Positions 54,572-63,935 of a DNA stretch of 64,000 nucleotides are shown here, one piece after another (position 1 is the stretch's first letter; each line of letters begins with the position of its first letter). Position numbers and translations under genes: made by a program. The stretch is from HXMU1420-13 sp034669965 (GTDB lineage Bacteria > Bacteroidota > Rhodothermia > Balneolales > Balneolaceae): assembly GCA_034669965.1 (NCBI GenBank), contig JAXMOK010000014.1, positions 1 to 64,000 of the forward strand. Reading direction: 5' to 3'. The notes beneath the pieces were generated by a model, which was given only the letters and a program-made list of their open reading frames with translations, did not search any database and was not told the origin of the DNA.

Positions 54572-55267
54572 ATGAAAAAAGGGATTTTACTCGCGGCTTT
54601 TATGATGATAGGACTTGGCTGCTCTGCAACTGCACAAACCACCAACGAGGAGAATGGAACTATTAATATTTCGATGAGCGCTACAGAATACCTACCGGCT
54701 GATCGTATCATATTCAACATCAACTTAAATGCGGAAGACAAAACTCCTCGTCAGGCATATCAAAAGCATAAGCAACAAGAAGAGTTGCTCGCCCGATTAT
54801 TGAAAGAATTTGATATCGAAGAAACGGATATCAAATTTCAGCCCATTCGTGTGGATAAAATGTATCGCAATAATCGAAACGATATGTATTCGCGCACCAA
54901 CCAACAGGTAAGTGTGACTTTTGATGATTTTGATATTTATGAAGAAATTCAGCTCACCTTGATTGAGAATAACTTCGATTCCTTTAATGGTTCATTTTCG
55001 AGTTCAATGTTAGAAGAAGGCAAAGAAAAGGCTTTGTTGAATGCTATTCAGTCTGCACGAGAACGTGCTATGATGATTGCTGATGCTTCAGGCGTTGAAA
55101 TCGGTAATGTTTATACCATCAATTATTCCGAGCACACTGTACAACCAATGCAGGGCGCACAAATGGAAATGCGCATGATGGCAGACTCTGCGCCATCACT
55201 TATGGATTTCGATCAAGTGGTAAGTGTGACTTCTAATATCTCCATCCAATTCAGAATTGCTGATTAA
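54572..55267 (+). CDS. SIMPL-domain (DUF541) secreted protein
   Basis: A 231-residue protein with a signal peptide (GILLAAFMMIGLGCSATAQ). The SIMPL pattern includes GTINISMSATEYLPADRII, LLKEFDIEETDIKF and EGKEKALLNAIQSARERAMMIADASGVEIG. The function is unknown; relatives affect envelope or oxidative stress. The end overlaps the convergent PIG-L gene by 4 bp. Confidence 0.85.
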   Translation: MKKGILLAAFMMIGLGCSATAQTTNEENGTINISMSATEYLPADRIIFNINLNAEDKTPRQAYQKHKQQEELLARLLKEFDIEETDIKFQPIRVDKMYRNNRNDMYSRTNQQVSVTFDDFDIYEEIQLTLIENNFDSFNGSFSSSMLEEGKEKALLNAIQSARERAMMIADASGVEIGNVYTINYSEHTVQPMQGAQMEMRMMADSAPSLMDFDQVVSVTSNISIQFRIAD

Positions 55268-56181
55268 TCCGGCTGAATAGTATTTACAGCTTCAAAATAG
55301 GTGGATGTCTTTTCGATACCACCTTTGCCGTTAATTTCTAAATACCAATACTGCTCGATGATTCCAGTGGAGTTTTGCATCAACAACTGCATGGTTCCCT
55401 GCGATTTATGCTCGGCAATCACCCAATTTGCAATGATGTTGTAATTCAGCCGATCATTGTAACCAAAGGTTTGATTTCGGTCGAACTCGAAAGTCACTCC
55501 TTCCATCACTTGTGTATTTGGATGTCCGTCTAGCATAGAAAACTCCACTCCGGGATCTTCGGCTCCTCTTCGAACAAAAGCTTGTAAGGCAATCGGACGA
55601 GCATCCTCAGATAAGCGTTCCATGGCTTGTAATGCTAAAACAGCCGATGCCTTGTGATGCCCATGAAATCCTTCAAACGGTAACATCAGAAATAGGAAAT
55701 CATAGTCCCCTTCTTGCATGATTTCTTCTAAACGATTAACCACACGCTCTGTGTTCCAATTTTCCAGCGTTTCTTCTACATCAAGAGTGTAATAAAAATC
55801 GGGTTCATCAAAGAAAAAGTAATTCCGGATTCCAACCACATCGCCACCGGCCATGAGTTCTTTCTTTCGGATTCCCGGCAAATAGGCTCTACCTACTTCT
55901 TCTTTATCCAGCTCTAAACCATATACGTAATTGCCCAATGTCGAATATCGATAACCACCCTCACCGTTTGTCATAAGGGCTAGATCAACGGTTCCGCCTA
56001 GTAATTTCGTGGTTTTAAATATAGTAGCAGAAAATAATGCGTCGTCATCGGGATGAGCCGTTACTAATAACACTTTCGGTTGATAATCGAGCGTTGTTTG
56101 GCCGAACGCACTAATCGAAAATAGTACTGCCAGCGCTATTGAACATATGATTTTAATAGATTTCCGAATACGAAGTTTCAT
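55264..56181 (-). CDS. PIG-L family deacetylase
   Basis: A zinc-dependent N-acetyl-sugar deacetylase fold of the PIG-L/LmbE family. From the chosen start the signal peptide is KLRIRKSIKIICSIALAVLF, then LLVTAHPDDDALFSATI with the metal residues His43 and Asp45/Asp46, and a distal histidine in FEGFHGHHKAS. The longest frame starts at 56304, but this runs into the tesA-like gene; the ATG at 56181, 4 bp past that gene's stop, opens a clean signal peptide. Exported members often act on surface sugars; the substrate is unknown. Confidence 0.85.
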   Translation of the reverse strand: MKLRIRKSIKIICSIALAVLFSISAFGQTTLDYQPKVLLVTAHPDDDALFSATIFKTTKLLGGTVDLALMTNGEGGYRYSTLGNYVYGLELDKEEVGRAYLPGIRKKELMAGGDVVGIRNYFFFDEPDFYYTLDVEETLENWNTERVVNRLEEIMQEGDYDFLFLMLPFEGFHGHHKASAVLALQAMERLSEDARPIALQAFVRRGAEDPGVEFSMLDGHPNTQVMEGVTFEFDRNQTFGYNDRLNYNIIANWVIAEHKSQGTMQLLMQNSTGIIEQYWYLEINGKGGIEKTSTYFEAVNTIQPD

Positions 56182-56185
56182 AGTA

Positions 56186-56815
56186 CTAATTTCTTTTTTT
56201 GATAATGGGGTAAAGGGATTCCCAAATTGTTTGAGCCACAATTTCATGACCTTTTTCGTTGGGATGAATTTGATCAGCCAGCATAAATTCGTCGTAGCCA
56301 CCAACTTTATCTAAAATGGTTGGGATGAGCATCAGATCATTCTCTTCAGCCAGTTCGGGATACAAATTCATGAATTCCTGCGTGTATTCAATGCCTAAAT
56401 TTGGGGGTACCTGCATTCCAGCGATGATAATTTCCATGCCGGGATATTTTTCTAGAGCATTATCTATAATCGTTTGTAGGTTTTGTTTTGTGGATGATAA
56501 ATCGATGCCGCGAAGTCCATCGTTGCCTCCCAATTCAAGTATCATTACATCCACTTTACGCTGCAGCACCCAATTTATTCGTCGTGCACCACCGGCTGAG
56601 GTTTCACCGCTCAATCCACCGTTTATTATCTCATAGTTCAATCCCACCGAGTCGATTTTTTCTTGTAGAACTGCCGGAAAGGCTTGATTGGGTTCTAAAC
56701 CATAACCTGCCGTGATGCTATCCCCAAAAACGAGAATGGTTTTCTTTTCCTGAGCAAAGCTTGTCATCGAGTAAAAAGTAATCAGTATTAAAAATGATAA
56801 AATTCTGTAAGTCAT
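56186..56815 (-). CDS. tesA: TesA-like arylesterase/lysophospholipase (SGNH)
   Basis: A 209-residue periplasmic SGNH enzyme with a signal peptide (RILSFLILITFYSMTSFAQ). Motifs are LVFGDSITAGYGL (Ser33), NGGLSGETSAGG, LELGGNDGLRGI and LADQIHPNEKGH. It resembles TesA of Enterobacteria, a thioesterase/lysophospholipase. As there, the gene is divergent from a ybbA-ybbP-type transporter pair, which supports the name. It is upstream of the PIG-L gene. Confidence 0.88.
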   Translation of the reverse strand: MTYRILSFLILITFYSMTSFAQEKKTILVFGDSITAGYGLEPNQAFPAVLQEKIDSVGLNYEIINGGLSGETSAGGARRINWVLQRKVDVMILELGGNDGLRGIDLSSTKQNLQTIIDNALEKYPGMEIIIAGMQVPPNLGIEYTQEFMNLYPELAEENDLMLIPTILDKVGGYDEFMLADQIHPNEKGHEIVAQTIWESLYPIIKKRN

Positions 56816-56938
56816 TAGTTGAAATCGTAAATAATTTTAAACTTTTGAAAACCTGTAACGTAATTGTGCCCCAATTTGTTCGGAATGAAAATAATATCTC
56901 TTTAGGTTAAACATCCTAAATAAACGCAAAAGGCTATC

Positions 56939-57652
56939 GTGACAAAAATATTAGAAGTAAAAGAATTAACCCGGGTTTTTAAAAGCGGAACCCGAGAGCT
57001 CACCGTTGTTAATAATATCAATTTTGGAATAGAAGAAGGAACAACCTGCGCTATTGTTGGGCCTTCAGGTAGTGGAAAAACCACATTACTCGGTTTGTGC
57101 GCCGGATTAGATCGGCCAACTTCTGGTGTGGTAAACCTTACAGGAACAACGATCAATTCATTAAGCGAAGATGAACGAGCAACCGTTCGTAACAAACACG
57201 TAGGCTTTGTTTTCCAAACTTTTCAACTCGTTCCAACTCTAACCGCTCTCGAAAATGTAATGGTTCCTCTCGAATTGCGTGGCGAGGCAACTTCCGGTGT
57301 ACGAAAACGAGCGATAGAACTACTTACAGAAGTTGGTTTGGGCGATCGGGTACATCATTACCCTACTCAGCTCTCGGGAGGGGAACAGCAACGTGTGGCT
57401 ATAGCGCGGGCGTTTATCAATCAGCCTAAAATCCTATTCGCTGATGAGCCAACCGGGAATTTAGACACCGAAACGGGTGAACATATCGAAGAGTTGATTT
57501 TTAACCTTAATAAGAGCGAAAGGACCACGCTTGTGTTGGTTACACACGATATCGAACTCGCAAACAAATGTGATCGAATTATCCGCCTTAAAAATGGAAA
57601 AGTAGAAAGCGATGAACTCGTTTCAATTAATGAAACTGAGGTAGCCGGATAA
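56939..57652 (+). CDS. ybbA: YbbA-like ABC transporter ATP-binding protein
   Basis: A 237-residue ATPase of the LolD/MacB group. Walker A is GPSGSGKTT (41-49), signature LSGGEQQRVA, Walker B ILFADEPTGNLD, and the switch His in LVTHDIE. The start is GTG. It is coupled to the permease (stop and start overlap by one base). Together with divergent tesA, it matches the E. coli tesA/ybbA/ybbP neighbourhood. Likely acts on lipids or lipoproteins. Confidence 0.9.
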   Translation: MTKILEVKELTRVFKSGTRELTVVNNINFGIEEGTTCAIVGPSGSGKTTLLGLCAGLDRPTSGVVNLTGTTINSLSEDERATVRNKHVGFVFQTFQLVPTLTALENVMVPLELRGEATSGVRKRAIELLTEVGLGDRVHHYPTQLSGGEQQRVAIARAFINQPKILFADEPTGNLDTETGEHIEELIFNLNKSERTTLVLVTHDIELANKCDRIIRLKNGKVESDELVSINETEVAG

Positions 57653-60183
57653 TGAGCTGGAATTGGATTTTTAAAATGGCGTGGAGAGATTCACGCTCGA
57701 ACAGAAGAAAACTGTTTCTATACATGGCGGCCATAATTGTGGGCGTGGCGGCTCAGGTCGCAATTACTTCGTTTAGAGTAAACTTGAACGAAAGTATCGG
57801 AAATCAAGCCAAAGAATTATTGGGCGCTGATCTGGAAGTAGATCGATCGGCTCCTTTTCAACCGGAACTGCAAGCATATCTCGATTCGTTGAGCAACGAT
57901 CAGGCTCGAATGCTTTCTTTTAGTTCGATGGCCTATTTTCCTAAAACAGAAATCGCACGATTGTCGCAGATTATGGCTTTGGAGGACGATTTCCCTTATT
58001 ACGGAATCATCGAAACCGAGCCTTCCAATGCGGCAGATCAATACATTAAATTGAATGGAGCTCTGGTTGATCAAAGTATCATGCAGCAATTTGATCTCAC
58101 CATTGGCGATTCTGTTAAAGTAGGTTTGATTACTTACGAAATTATTGGTGGCATCATTGATATTCCGGGACAAAGCATGGCTAATACTTTTCTTGGGCCG
58201 CGGGTAATTATCCCCTACCAGAATGTGGAAGAAACCGGATTATTGGAGCGAGGAAGTAGACTTGAATACACCACTTTTGTAAAATACCAACCCGGTACCG
58301 ATAGCGAACTTGTGGTTGAAGAACTGGATGCGATGCGCGACTCCCTTTCATTTGGATTTGATGATGTTGCCGAGCGCCAAGACGAAGTGGGCGAAGCGAT
58401 TATTTATCTTTCTAATTTCCTCAATCTGATTGGATTCATAGCTCTGTTGTTGGGTGGAATCGGCGTTGCCAGCTCTATTTTTGTGTACGTACGCCAGAAA
58501 ATATCCACTGTGGCTGTTTTGAGGTGCATGGGTGCGTCCTCTAATCAAGCGCTAATGATTTATTTGATCCAAGCCACCGCAATGGGGTTTGTGGGCTCGT
58601 TGATTGGTGCCATTGCCGGAACAGTTATCCAACTCTATCTACCGGTGCTCGTTCAGGATTTCATCCCCGTTGACATCGAATTGTTTATTTCGTGGTCGTC
58701 GGTGGGAATTGGGTTAATCACCGGAGTGGCTATTTCTGTTTTGTTTGCATTGATTCCGTTACTTGCCGTGCGAAAAATCTCCCCACTCTTCACTCTTCGT
58801 TCGGTACAAGTAAATTTGCTCGGATTATTGAAACTGAGTACCAAAACTCTGCTAACAGTTATTGTAGTTCTTGGCGTAACCGGTTATGCCTGGATTATGC
58901 TCCTCGATTTAGTTGCAGCTGTATTTTTCACATTAGGTTTAACTATTTGCTTGCTACTTTTGGCCGGCTTTGCAGTGTTGATTATGAAAGCAGCCAGAAG
59001 ATTTATTCCCTCCGGATTGAATTATGAGTGGCGACAAGGGCTTGCTAATTTGTACCGTCCGAATAATCAAACCACTACTTTACTCCTTACTTTTGGCCTG
59101 GGAGTTACACTGATTAGTTCGCTGTATCTAACGCAGGATCTTTTGATTGGCACCATCGATTTCGAAGGTGAGGAAGATCTTCCTAATCTTGCCTTTTTCG
59201 ATATCCAATACGATCAAAATGACGGTGTAAATGAGATCATCGCTGAAAATGGCGTCGAACTTATTCAGAACGTACCCATCGTTACCATGCGTCTGCAATC
59301 GTTGAAAGGGCGTGATGTGCAAGAAATCCTTAACGACACCAATCGAGTTGCACGGCGTTGGGCTTTGAACCGTGAATACCGTTCCACCTATCGCGATAGT
59401 TTGGTGGAAACGGAAACCTTAGATCAGGGAGAGTTTATTAGTGAATTCAACACCTTTGGTGAAGCTGTTCCAATCTCGATGGAGAAGGAATTAATGGGTG
59501 ATTTATCACTCGAAATTGGGGATACATTGGTTTGGGATGTGCAAGGAATTCCCATCGAAAGTTACATCACCAGCGTGCGGGTTGTAAACTGGCAAACACC
59601 CCAACCAAACTTCTTTGTGGTTTTTCCTGCAGGAATTTTGGAACAAGCACCCCAGTTTTTTGCTACAACTGTTAACACCACTAGTAAAGATATCACCTTG
59701 AAATTACAGCGTGATATCGTTTTGGCGTATCCCAATGTATCGGCCATTGATGTTGGTCAGATCGTAGGGACACTTCGCGATTTTCTGGATCGGGTTACTT
59801 TTGTAATCCAATTTATTGGCTTGTTTAGCATTATTACCGGTTTGATAGTACTTGCCGGCTCCGCTGCAACCAGCCGTTTCCAGCGAATACGTGAATCGGT
59901 TCTTTTACGAACCCTAGGCGCCATGCAAAAACAGGTGGTGCGCATTCAAATTATTGAATATGCGTTCCTGGGCATAATTGCAGCCTTTATCGGCTTGCTG
60001 TTATCACTTGGTAGTACCGCATTAATCGGCTACTTCTACTTTGATATCGAGTTTGTTCCAAACTTTACAATCTTAGGTATTGAAGTAGTGATTCTGATTG
60101 CGTTGGTACTTTTTATCGGTTTGATGAACACCCGAGGCATTCACTCAAAACCACCTTTAGAAATTCTCCGCCAGGAAGCATAG
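57652..60183 (+). CDS. ybbP: YbbP-like FtsX-family ABC permease
   Basis: An 843-residue permease with two FtsX-type domains. The first transmembrane group includes FLNLIGFIALLLGGIGVASSI and KISTVAVLRCMGASSNQALM, and the second IQFIGLFSIITGLIVLAGSA with RESVLLRTLGAMQKQVVRIQ. Two large periplasmic parts lie between. Pairs with the upstream ATPase. Long dual-domain permeases of this kind are typical of YbbP. Confidence 0.9.
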   Translation: MSWNWIFKMAWRDSRSNRRKLFLYMAAIIVGVAAQVAITSFRVNLNESIGNQAKELLGADLEVDRSAPFQPELQAYLDSLSNDQARMLSFSSMAYFPKTEIARLSQIMALEDDFPYYGIIETEPSNAADQYIKLNGALVDQSIMQQFDLTIGDSVKVGLITYEIIGGIIDIPGQSMANTFLGPRVIIPYQNVEETGLLERGSRLEYTTFVKYQPGTDSELVVEELDAMRDSLSFGFDDVAERQDEVGEAIIYLSNFLNLIGFIALLLGGIGVASSIFVYVRQKISTVAVLRCMGASSNQALMIYLIQATAMGFVGSLIGAIAGTVIQLYLPVLVQDFIPVDIELFISWSSVGIGLITGVAISVLFALIPLLAVRKISPLFTLRSVQVNLLGLLKLSTKTLLTVIVVLGVTGYAWIMLLDLVAAVFFTLGLTICLLLLAGFAVLIMKAARRFIPSGLNYEWRQGLANLYRPNNQTTTLLLTFGLGVTLISSLYLTQDLLIGTIDFEGEEDLPNLAFFDIQYDQNDGVNEIIAENGVELIQNVPIVTMRLQSLKGRDVQEILNDTNRVARRWALNREYRSTYRDSLVETETLDQGEFISEFNTFGEAVPISMEKELMGDLSLEIGDTLVWDVQGIPIESYITSVRVVNWQTPQPNFFVVFPAGILEQAPQFFATTVNTTSKDITLKLQRDIVLAYPNVSAIDVGQIVGTLRDFLDRVTFVIQFIGLFSIITGLIVLAGSAATSRFQRIRESVLLRTLGAMQKQVVRIQIIEYAFLGIIAAFIGLLLSLGSTALIGYFYFDIEFVPNFTILGIEVVILIALVLFIGLMNTRGIHSKPPLEILRQEA

Positions 60184-60200
60184 TCGCCTCGTGAATGTTC

Positions 60201-60221
60201 GATCCCGAATCGCTCGGGATC
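60201..60221. terminator. Hairpin after ybbP (terminator or repeat)
   Basis: Perfect 8-bp arms GATCCCGA and TCGGGATC with loop ATCGC, 17 bp past the permease stop. It lacks a T-run; this stem is also a common intergenic repeat type, so its role is uncertain. Confidence 0.4.
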
Positions 60222-60281
60222 TGGCAGGCTGGTATTAAATCAGCCTTTGTCATAACTCATTAATTTTAAATTAATCATCAA

Positions 60282-60953
60282 ATGACACGACTAATATCAA
60301 CATTTATACTAATTATCGCATTTATCAGTACAGGTTGCGACAGCATCAGTAAAACCGCAAAAGGAACTGTAATTGGTTCTGGTGCCGGAGCTTTAGCTGG
60401 TGCAATTATCGGTAAAGCCGCAGGAAATTCAACAACGGGTGCCATTGTAGGTGCAGCAGTTGGTGGAGCTTCAGGTGCAGCAATCGGTAAGTATATGGAC
60501 GATCAATCTAGAGAACTTGAAGAAGACCTTGATAACGCTACCGTAGAACGTGTAGGCGAAGGTATCAAAGTAACTTTCGATTCAGGTATTCTCTTCGAAA
60601 TTAACTCAGCCGAATTAAGTGCAGAGTCAAAAGAAGAAATTGCAGAATTGGCAACCGTCCTCAAAAAATATGACGACACAAACATCATGTTTGCAGGCCA
60701 TACTGATGCTTCCGGACCAGAAGATTACAATCAGGAATTATCGGAAGAACGTGCTAAATCGGTTGCAGAATACGCTGCATTTGTTGGCGTTGATGCTGAA
60801 CGCATGACCATTACCGGTTATGGCGAAGAAGACCCGATAGCGAGTAATGAAACACAACTAGGCCGAGAAAAAAATCGCCGCGTTGAAATAGCCATTTGGG
60901 CAAACGACGAGCTTAAAGAAGCTGCCGAAGACGGCGCTATTGATGCCGAATAA
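60282..60953 (+). CDS. OmpA-family lipoprotein with glycine-zipper domain
   Basis: A 223-residue lipoprotein (lipobox ISTGC, Cys19). A Gly-zipper stretch at about 33-75 (GSGAGALAGAIIGKAAGN, AAVGGASGAAIG) may insert into or bind the membrane. The OmpA peptidoglycan-binding domain at 95-210 has FDSGILFEINSAELS, FAGHTDASG and REKNRRVEIAIW. It tethers the outer membrane to the wall. A strong stem-loop follows. Confidence 0.9.
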   Translation: MTRLISTFILIIAFISTGCDSISKTAKGTVIGSGAGALAGAIIGKAAGNSTTGAIVGAAVGGASGAAIGKYMDDQSRELEEDLDNATVERVGEGIKVTFDSGILFEINSAELSAESKEEIAELATVLKKYDDTNIMFAGHTDASGPEDYNQELSEERAKSVAEYAAFVGVDAERMTITGYGEEDPIASNETQLGREKNRRVEIAIWANDELKEAAEDGAIDAE

Positions 60954-60963
60954 TCGACATTAA

Positions 60964-60995
60964 AAGAGGAGACTTCTATCAAAAAGTCTCCTCTT
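60964..60995. terminator. Stem-loop terminator between ompA-type and OMP genes
   Basis: Perfect 12-bp arms AAGAGGAGACTT and AAGTCTCCTCTT enclose an 8-nt loop. It lies 11 bp past the lipoprotein gene stop and 46 bp before the convergent gene's stop, so it can serve both. The T-runs are short. Confidence 0.7.
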
Positions 60996-61040
60996 AAAAC
61001 TAACTACGGAGGATAGTTGAATAATAGTTTCTGTAATAAT

Positions 61041-62576
61041 TTAAAAGCGAAACTTTAGGCCAATTAACACATTTAGTTGCGAAATATCTTCTGTAATGGA
61101 CTCACTTCTCACTTGACCAGCCGCGTTATCGAAATACTCATACACTATTGAACGGTCGCTCCATTTCGAATATTGCGTAGTAACATCTAAGTATATATCA
61201 GGAGTTAAAGGCACTCCTACCCCACCCGAAATCACAGATCGATCTGCATCATATACCACACTTTTACCCGGGTAATATGCAATTCCTGATCGTAATTCAT
61301 ACCCATTTTTTGTGGCATATTTCGCACCAACCTTCCAGTTTATAACTCTGTTGTAGGAATCAGATATTGAGCTATTAATGAACTTTTCATCTTCACGAAG
61401 TACACTAATTTCATCATAAGTCAAGTCAGGATCAGTGGTCAATGTAAGTTCTGTGCTGCCATAGTCAATTAATTCCATTGAGCTTGAAAACGTAAACCCA
61501 GATAGATTATCGATCGCTAAACCTAAGTTAAACTGAGATGGGCGACGAATTTCGTATGTGAAATCACCATCAAAATCATCTTCACTAAAACTATTGTCAT
61601 CAAAAGTTGTTCTTATTCGTGAGTAATAATCTTCGGTGATGTAGTATTTATTAGCGAATGCATAACTAGCTCCTACATTTAAAAAAGATAATACTTTGTA
61701 CAATCCACCCAGACGAATGCTGGTACCCAAAATATCAGAATTCAATTCATCAGTAAGTAGAATGGAGTGGATGTCGGTACCATTTTGCCCGTTTTCATCA
61801 GCAAACAGAAAGTCACCGTCGTAAGCATTTTCAGAGTCTCGCTCGAAAAAATTACGTGAGTAATTATGCGACCCGCTTACAATGGCTATTGAAGCGCCAA
61901 AAAACAAATTTTGCTGAAATTCTGTGGCAGCAAATATCGAGAGTTCACCAACATTACTTTTCTGAATTACCTCAACGTCCTGATAAATACCCGGGAAATT
62001 TCCTTCTTCAAATCCAATTCTAAAAATAGACTCAAGTTGGGTTTGTTCCACATCGGCATAGTCGATAGCATACGTTTCAAAGGCTATATCATTATACGAA
62101 CTACCAGTTTGTTTAAAAACATCGGTAATTGTGCTGTTCGAATTTTGCGCAGCTAATAAATTTCTGCGGTTCACAGAATTATTGATGGTATAGCCGCCGC
62201 CAAATACTAAACTTCCCCGATTGGTGGGCGCCGAATAGATTAAACCAATATTGCTGAACCTACCCAGCTGCCCATCAATGGTGGATGACACATTATTGAA
62301 TGTATTGGTGTTTTCAGCATGGTTTGAAAAATAGCCAACAGTGAAATATGAATCGTTTATCAAGGCTACACTCGCCGGATTATCAATAAAAGAGCCGAAA
62401 CCGTTATCTATTGCAACTGATGGCAATATCGTTGAATTCGCATCTCCATTTTGATTGGATTGCACAAACTGTTGTGCCAATGTGGAGTAATTAATTTGGT
62501 TTGCTCCATCTTGCGCAAGCGCAGTTTGAGTGATAAACAGTCCACCTATTACAAGGCTTAAAAACCGTGTTTTCAT
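61041..62576 (-). CDS. OmpP1/FadL-like outer-membrane beta-barrel protein
   Basis: A 511-residue protein with a signal peptide (RFLSLVIGGLFITQTALAQ), repeated amphipathic strands and a terminal GLKFRF that suits barrel assembly. An early NPASVALINDSYFTVGYFS is similar to FadL/PorV-type barrels, as is SSSMELIDYG. A transport role for hydrophobic compounds is possible. It lies 24 bp downstream of a Ser/Arg-rich lipoprotein gene on the same strand. Confidence 0.7.
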   Translation of the reverse strand: MKTRFLSLVIGGLFITQTALAQDGANQINYSTLAQQFVQSNQNGDANSTILPSVAIDNGFGSFIDNPASVALINDSYFTVGYFSNHAENTNTFNNVSSTIDGQLGRFSNIGLIYSAPTNRGSLVFGGGYTINNSVNRRNLLAAQNSNSTITDVFKQTGSSYNDIAFETYAIDYADVEQTQLESIFRIGFEEGNFPGIYQDVEVIQKSNVGELSIFAATEFQQNLFFGASIAIVSGSHNYSRNFFERDSENAYDGDFLFADENGQNGTDIHSILLTDELNSDILGTSIRLGGLYKVLSFLNVGASYAFANKYYITEDYYSRIRTTFDDNSFSEDDFDGDFTYEIRRPSQFNLGLAIDNLSGFTFSSSMELIDYGSTELTLTTDPDLTYDEISVLREDEKFINSSISDSYNRVINWKVGAKYATKNGYELRSGIAYYPGKSVVYDADRSVISGGVGVPLTPDIYLDVTTQYSKWSDRSIVYEYFDNAAGQVRSESITEDISQLNVLIGLKFRF

Positions 62577-62600
62577 TTCTCTGAAGATTAAATGATTTGA

Positions 62601-63851
62601 TTAATTACCGCCGCTTCGGCGAGTTTTTCTTTTTGTTGATGAGCTGTTACCTGTAGATCGGTTTCGGCTTGACCCAGAGTTACTTCGTACGCCGGAAGAA
62701 CTTCGTCCACTACTTCCTGAGCTTCTAACTGAACGATTATTTCCACTAGAATTTCCAGATGAGCGAACCCCAGAACTTCTTGTTCGACCGGATGTTGAAC
62801 TTTTTACTCCAGTTGAGTTTCCTGATGTTCGAGATCTATTGGTAACTCCTGAACTTCTGGTTCGGTTGCCTGTTGTACTACCAACATTTTGAGAACGGGT
62901 ACGCCCGGTTTTAACCGAAGAGCTTGATTCTTTCGAACGATTATTTCCAATGGTTGATCTACTCCCTCTTGAGCTCGTAGAATTTGATCTGCCGGTATAT
63001 CGTGTACCGGTTGTGCCAGTTGTTCTTACTCTACCGGAATTAACAATACCGGATGAACGGGTTCTGCCTGTATTTTTAGAACGAATAGTATTTCCGCTTG
63101 AAGTTCTAGATCGAGAAACCGATGCATTATTACCATTTCCTCTACTAACCAATCCTGTACTTCTTGGTCCATCTAAATGCCTTCCACTTCTTGATCGGCT
63201 TACATCTTGTTGGTGATAATCGTTGTAGACAACTATGTAATTGCGATATGGTGAGTGGTGACCCCATCCCCCATAGAAATATGGATCATAAAATGGATCG
63301 TAATATCCCCAGCCGTTAAATGGGTAGCGGTAGCCTGCCCAATAGTAATCGTTGTAGTAATACGGGTAATAACTAAAGGCTAGATGTCCTCTCCAGGAAA
63401 AATGGAATGATGAGTGAAAAAAACCTTTTCGCCGAAGAGATTTTAAGCTATAAAAATGTGCATCCCAATACTCATAGGTTGCATCTTCATATCCTTCGTC
63501 GTAGCCATCTGCAAATCCATCATCGTAACCATCCCAATAAAGGCGATCAGCAAAATTATCCTCGTACCATTGTGCTGTTTCGTAATCTTTATAATAAAAA
63601 TCCTCAGTTTCGATATCAGAAACGGGATCATCTTCGAGTGCTGCTGTAGTTGCGGTAGCAGGTTCAACTGTTGTATCTAATGAACGATCTTTGGCTTTTG
63701 TGTCGCCACTCCACGAGTAATAATCACTATGGATGCCTCTCTTACTTGCTCTTTCCGAGTATTCCATACTTTGGAGCTGAGTGTAGCATCCGGTTAATAG
63801 AAATGAACTAAGTACTAGACTTATACCTGATAAAAATTTCCGATTACTCAT
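62601..63851 (-). CDS. Ser/Arg/Gly-rich lipoprotein
   Basis: A 416-residue protein with a lipobox LLTGC. The central part (about 80-210) is rich in Tyr, Asp and Trp, for example YWDGYDDGFADGYDEGYED and YYPYYYNDYYWAGYRYPF. The last 190 residues are a low-complexity Ser/Arg/Gly/Thr tract with repeats such as GRTRSSG and SGNSSGNN. No known family is recognised. The charge pattern suggests binding to anionic polymers at the surface. I use the ATG at 63851; a GTG lies one codon upstream. Confidence 0.6.
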   Translation of the reverse strand: MSNRKFLSGISLVLSSFLLTGCYTQLQSMEYSERASKRGIHSDYYSWSGDTKAKDRSLDTTVEPATATTAALEDDPVSDIETEDFYYKDYETAQWYEDNFADRLYWDGYDDGFADGYDEGYEDATYEYWDAHFYSLKSLRRKGFFHSSFHFSWRGHLAFSYYPYYYNDYYWAGYRYPFNGWGYYDPFYDPYFYGGWGHHSPYRNYIVVYNDYHQQDVSRSRSGRHLDGPRSTGLVSRGNGNNASVSRSRTSSGNTIRSKNTGRTRSSGIVNSGRVRTTGTTGTRYTGRSNSTSSRGSRSTIGNNRSKESSSSVKTGRTRSQNVGSTTGNRTRSSGVTNRSRTSGNSTGVKSSTSGRTRSSGVRSSGNSSGNNRSVRSSGSSGRSSSGVRSNSGSSRNRSTGNSSSTKRKTRRSGGN

Positions 63852-63935
63852 CACATACTCCGATAGTTGTTACAATTCTGATATGAATATGATTATTAGC
63901 AACTAGCATTGTTATCACATGATAATGTTAGCTAT

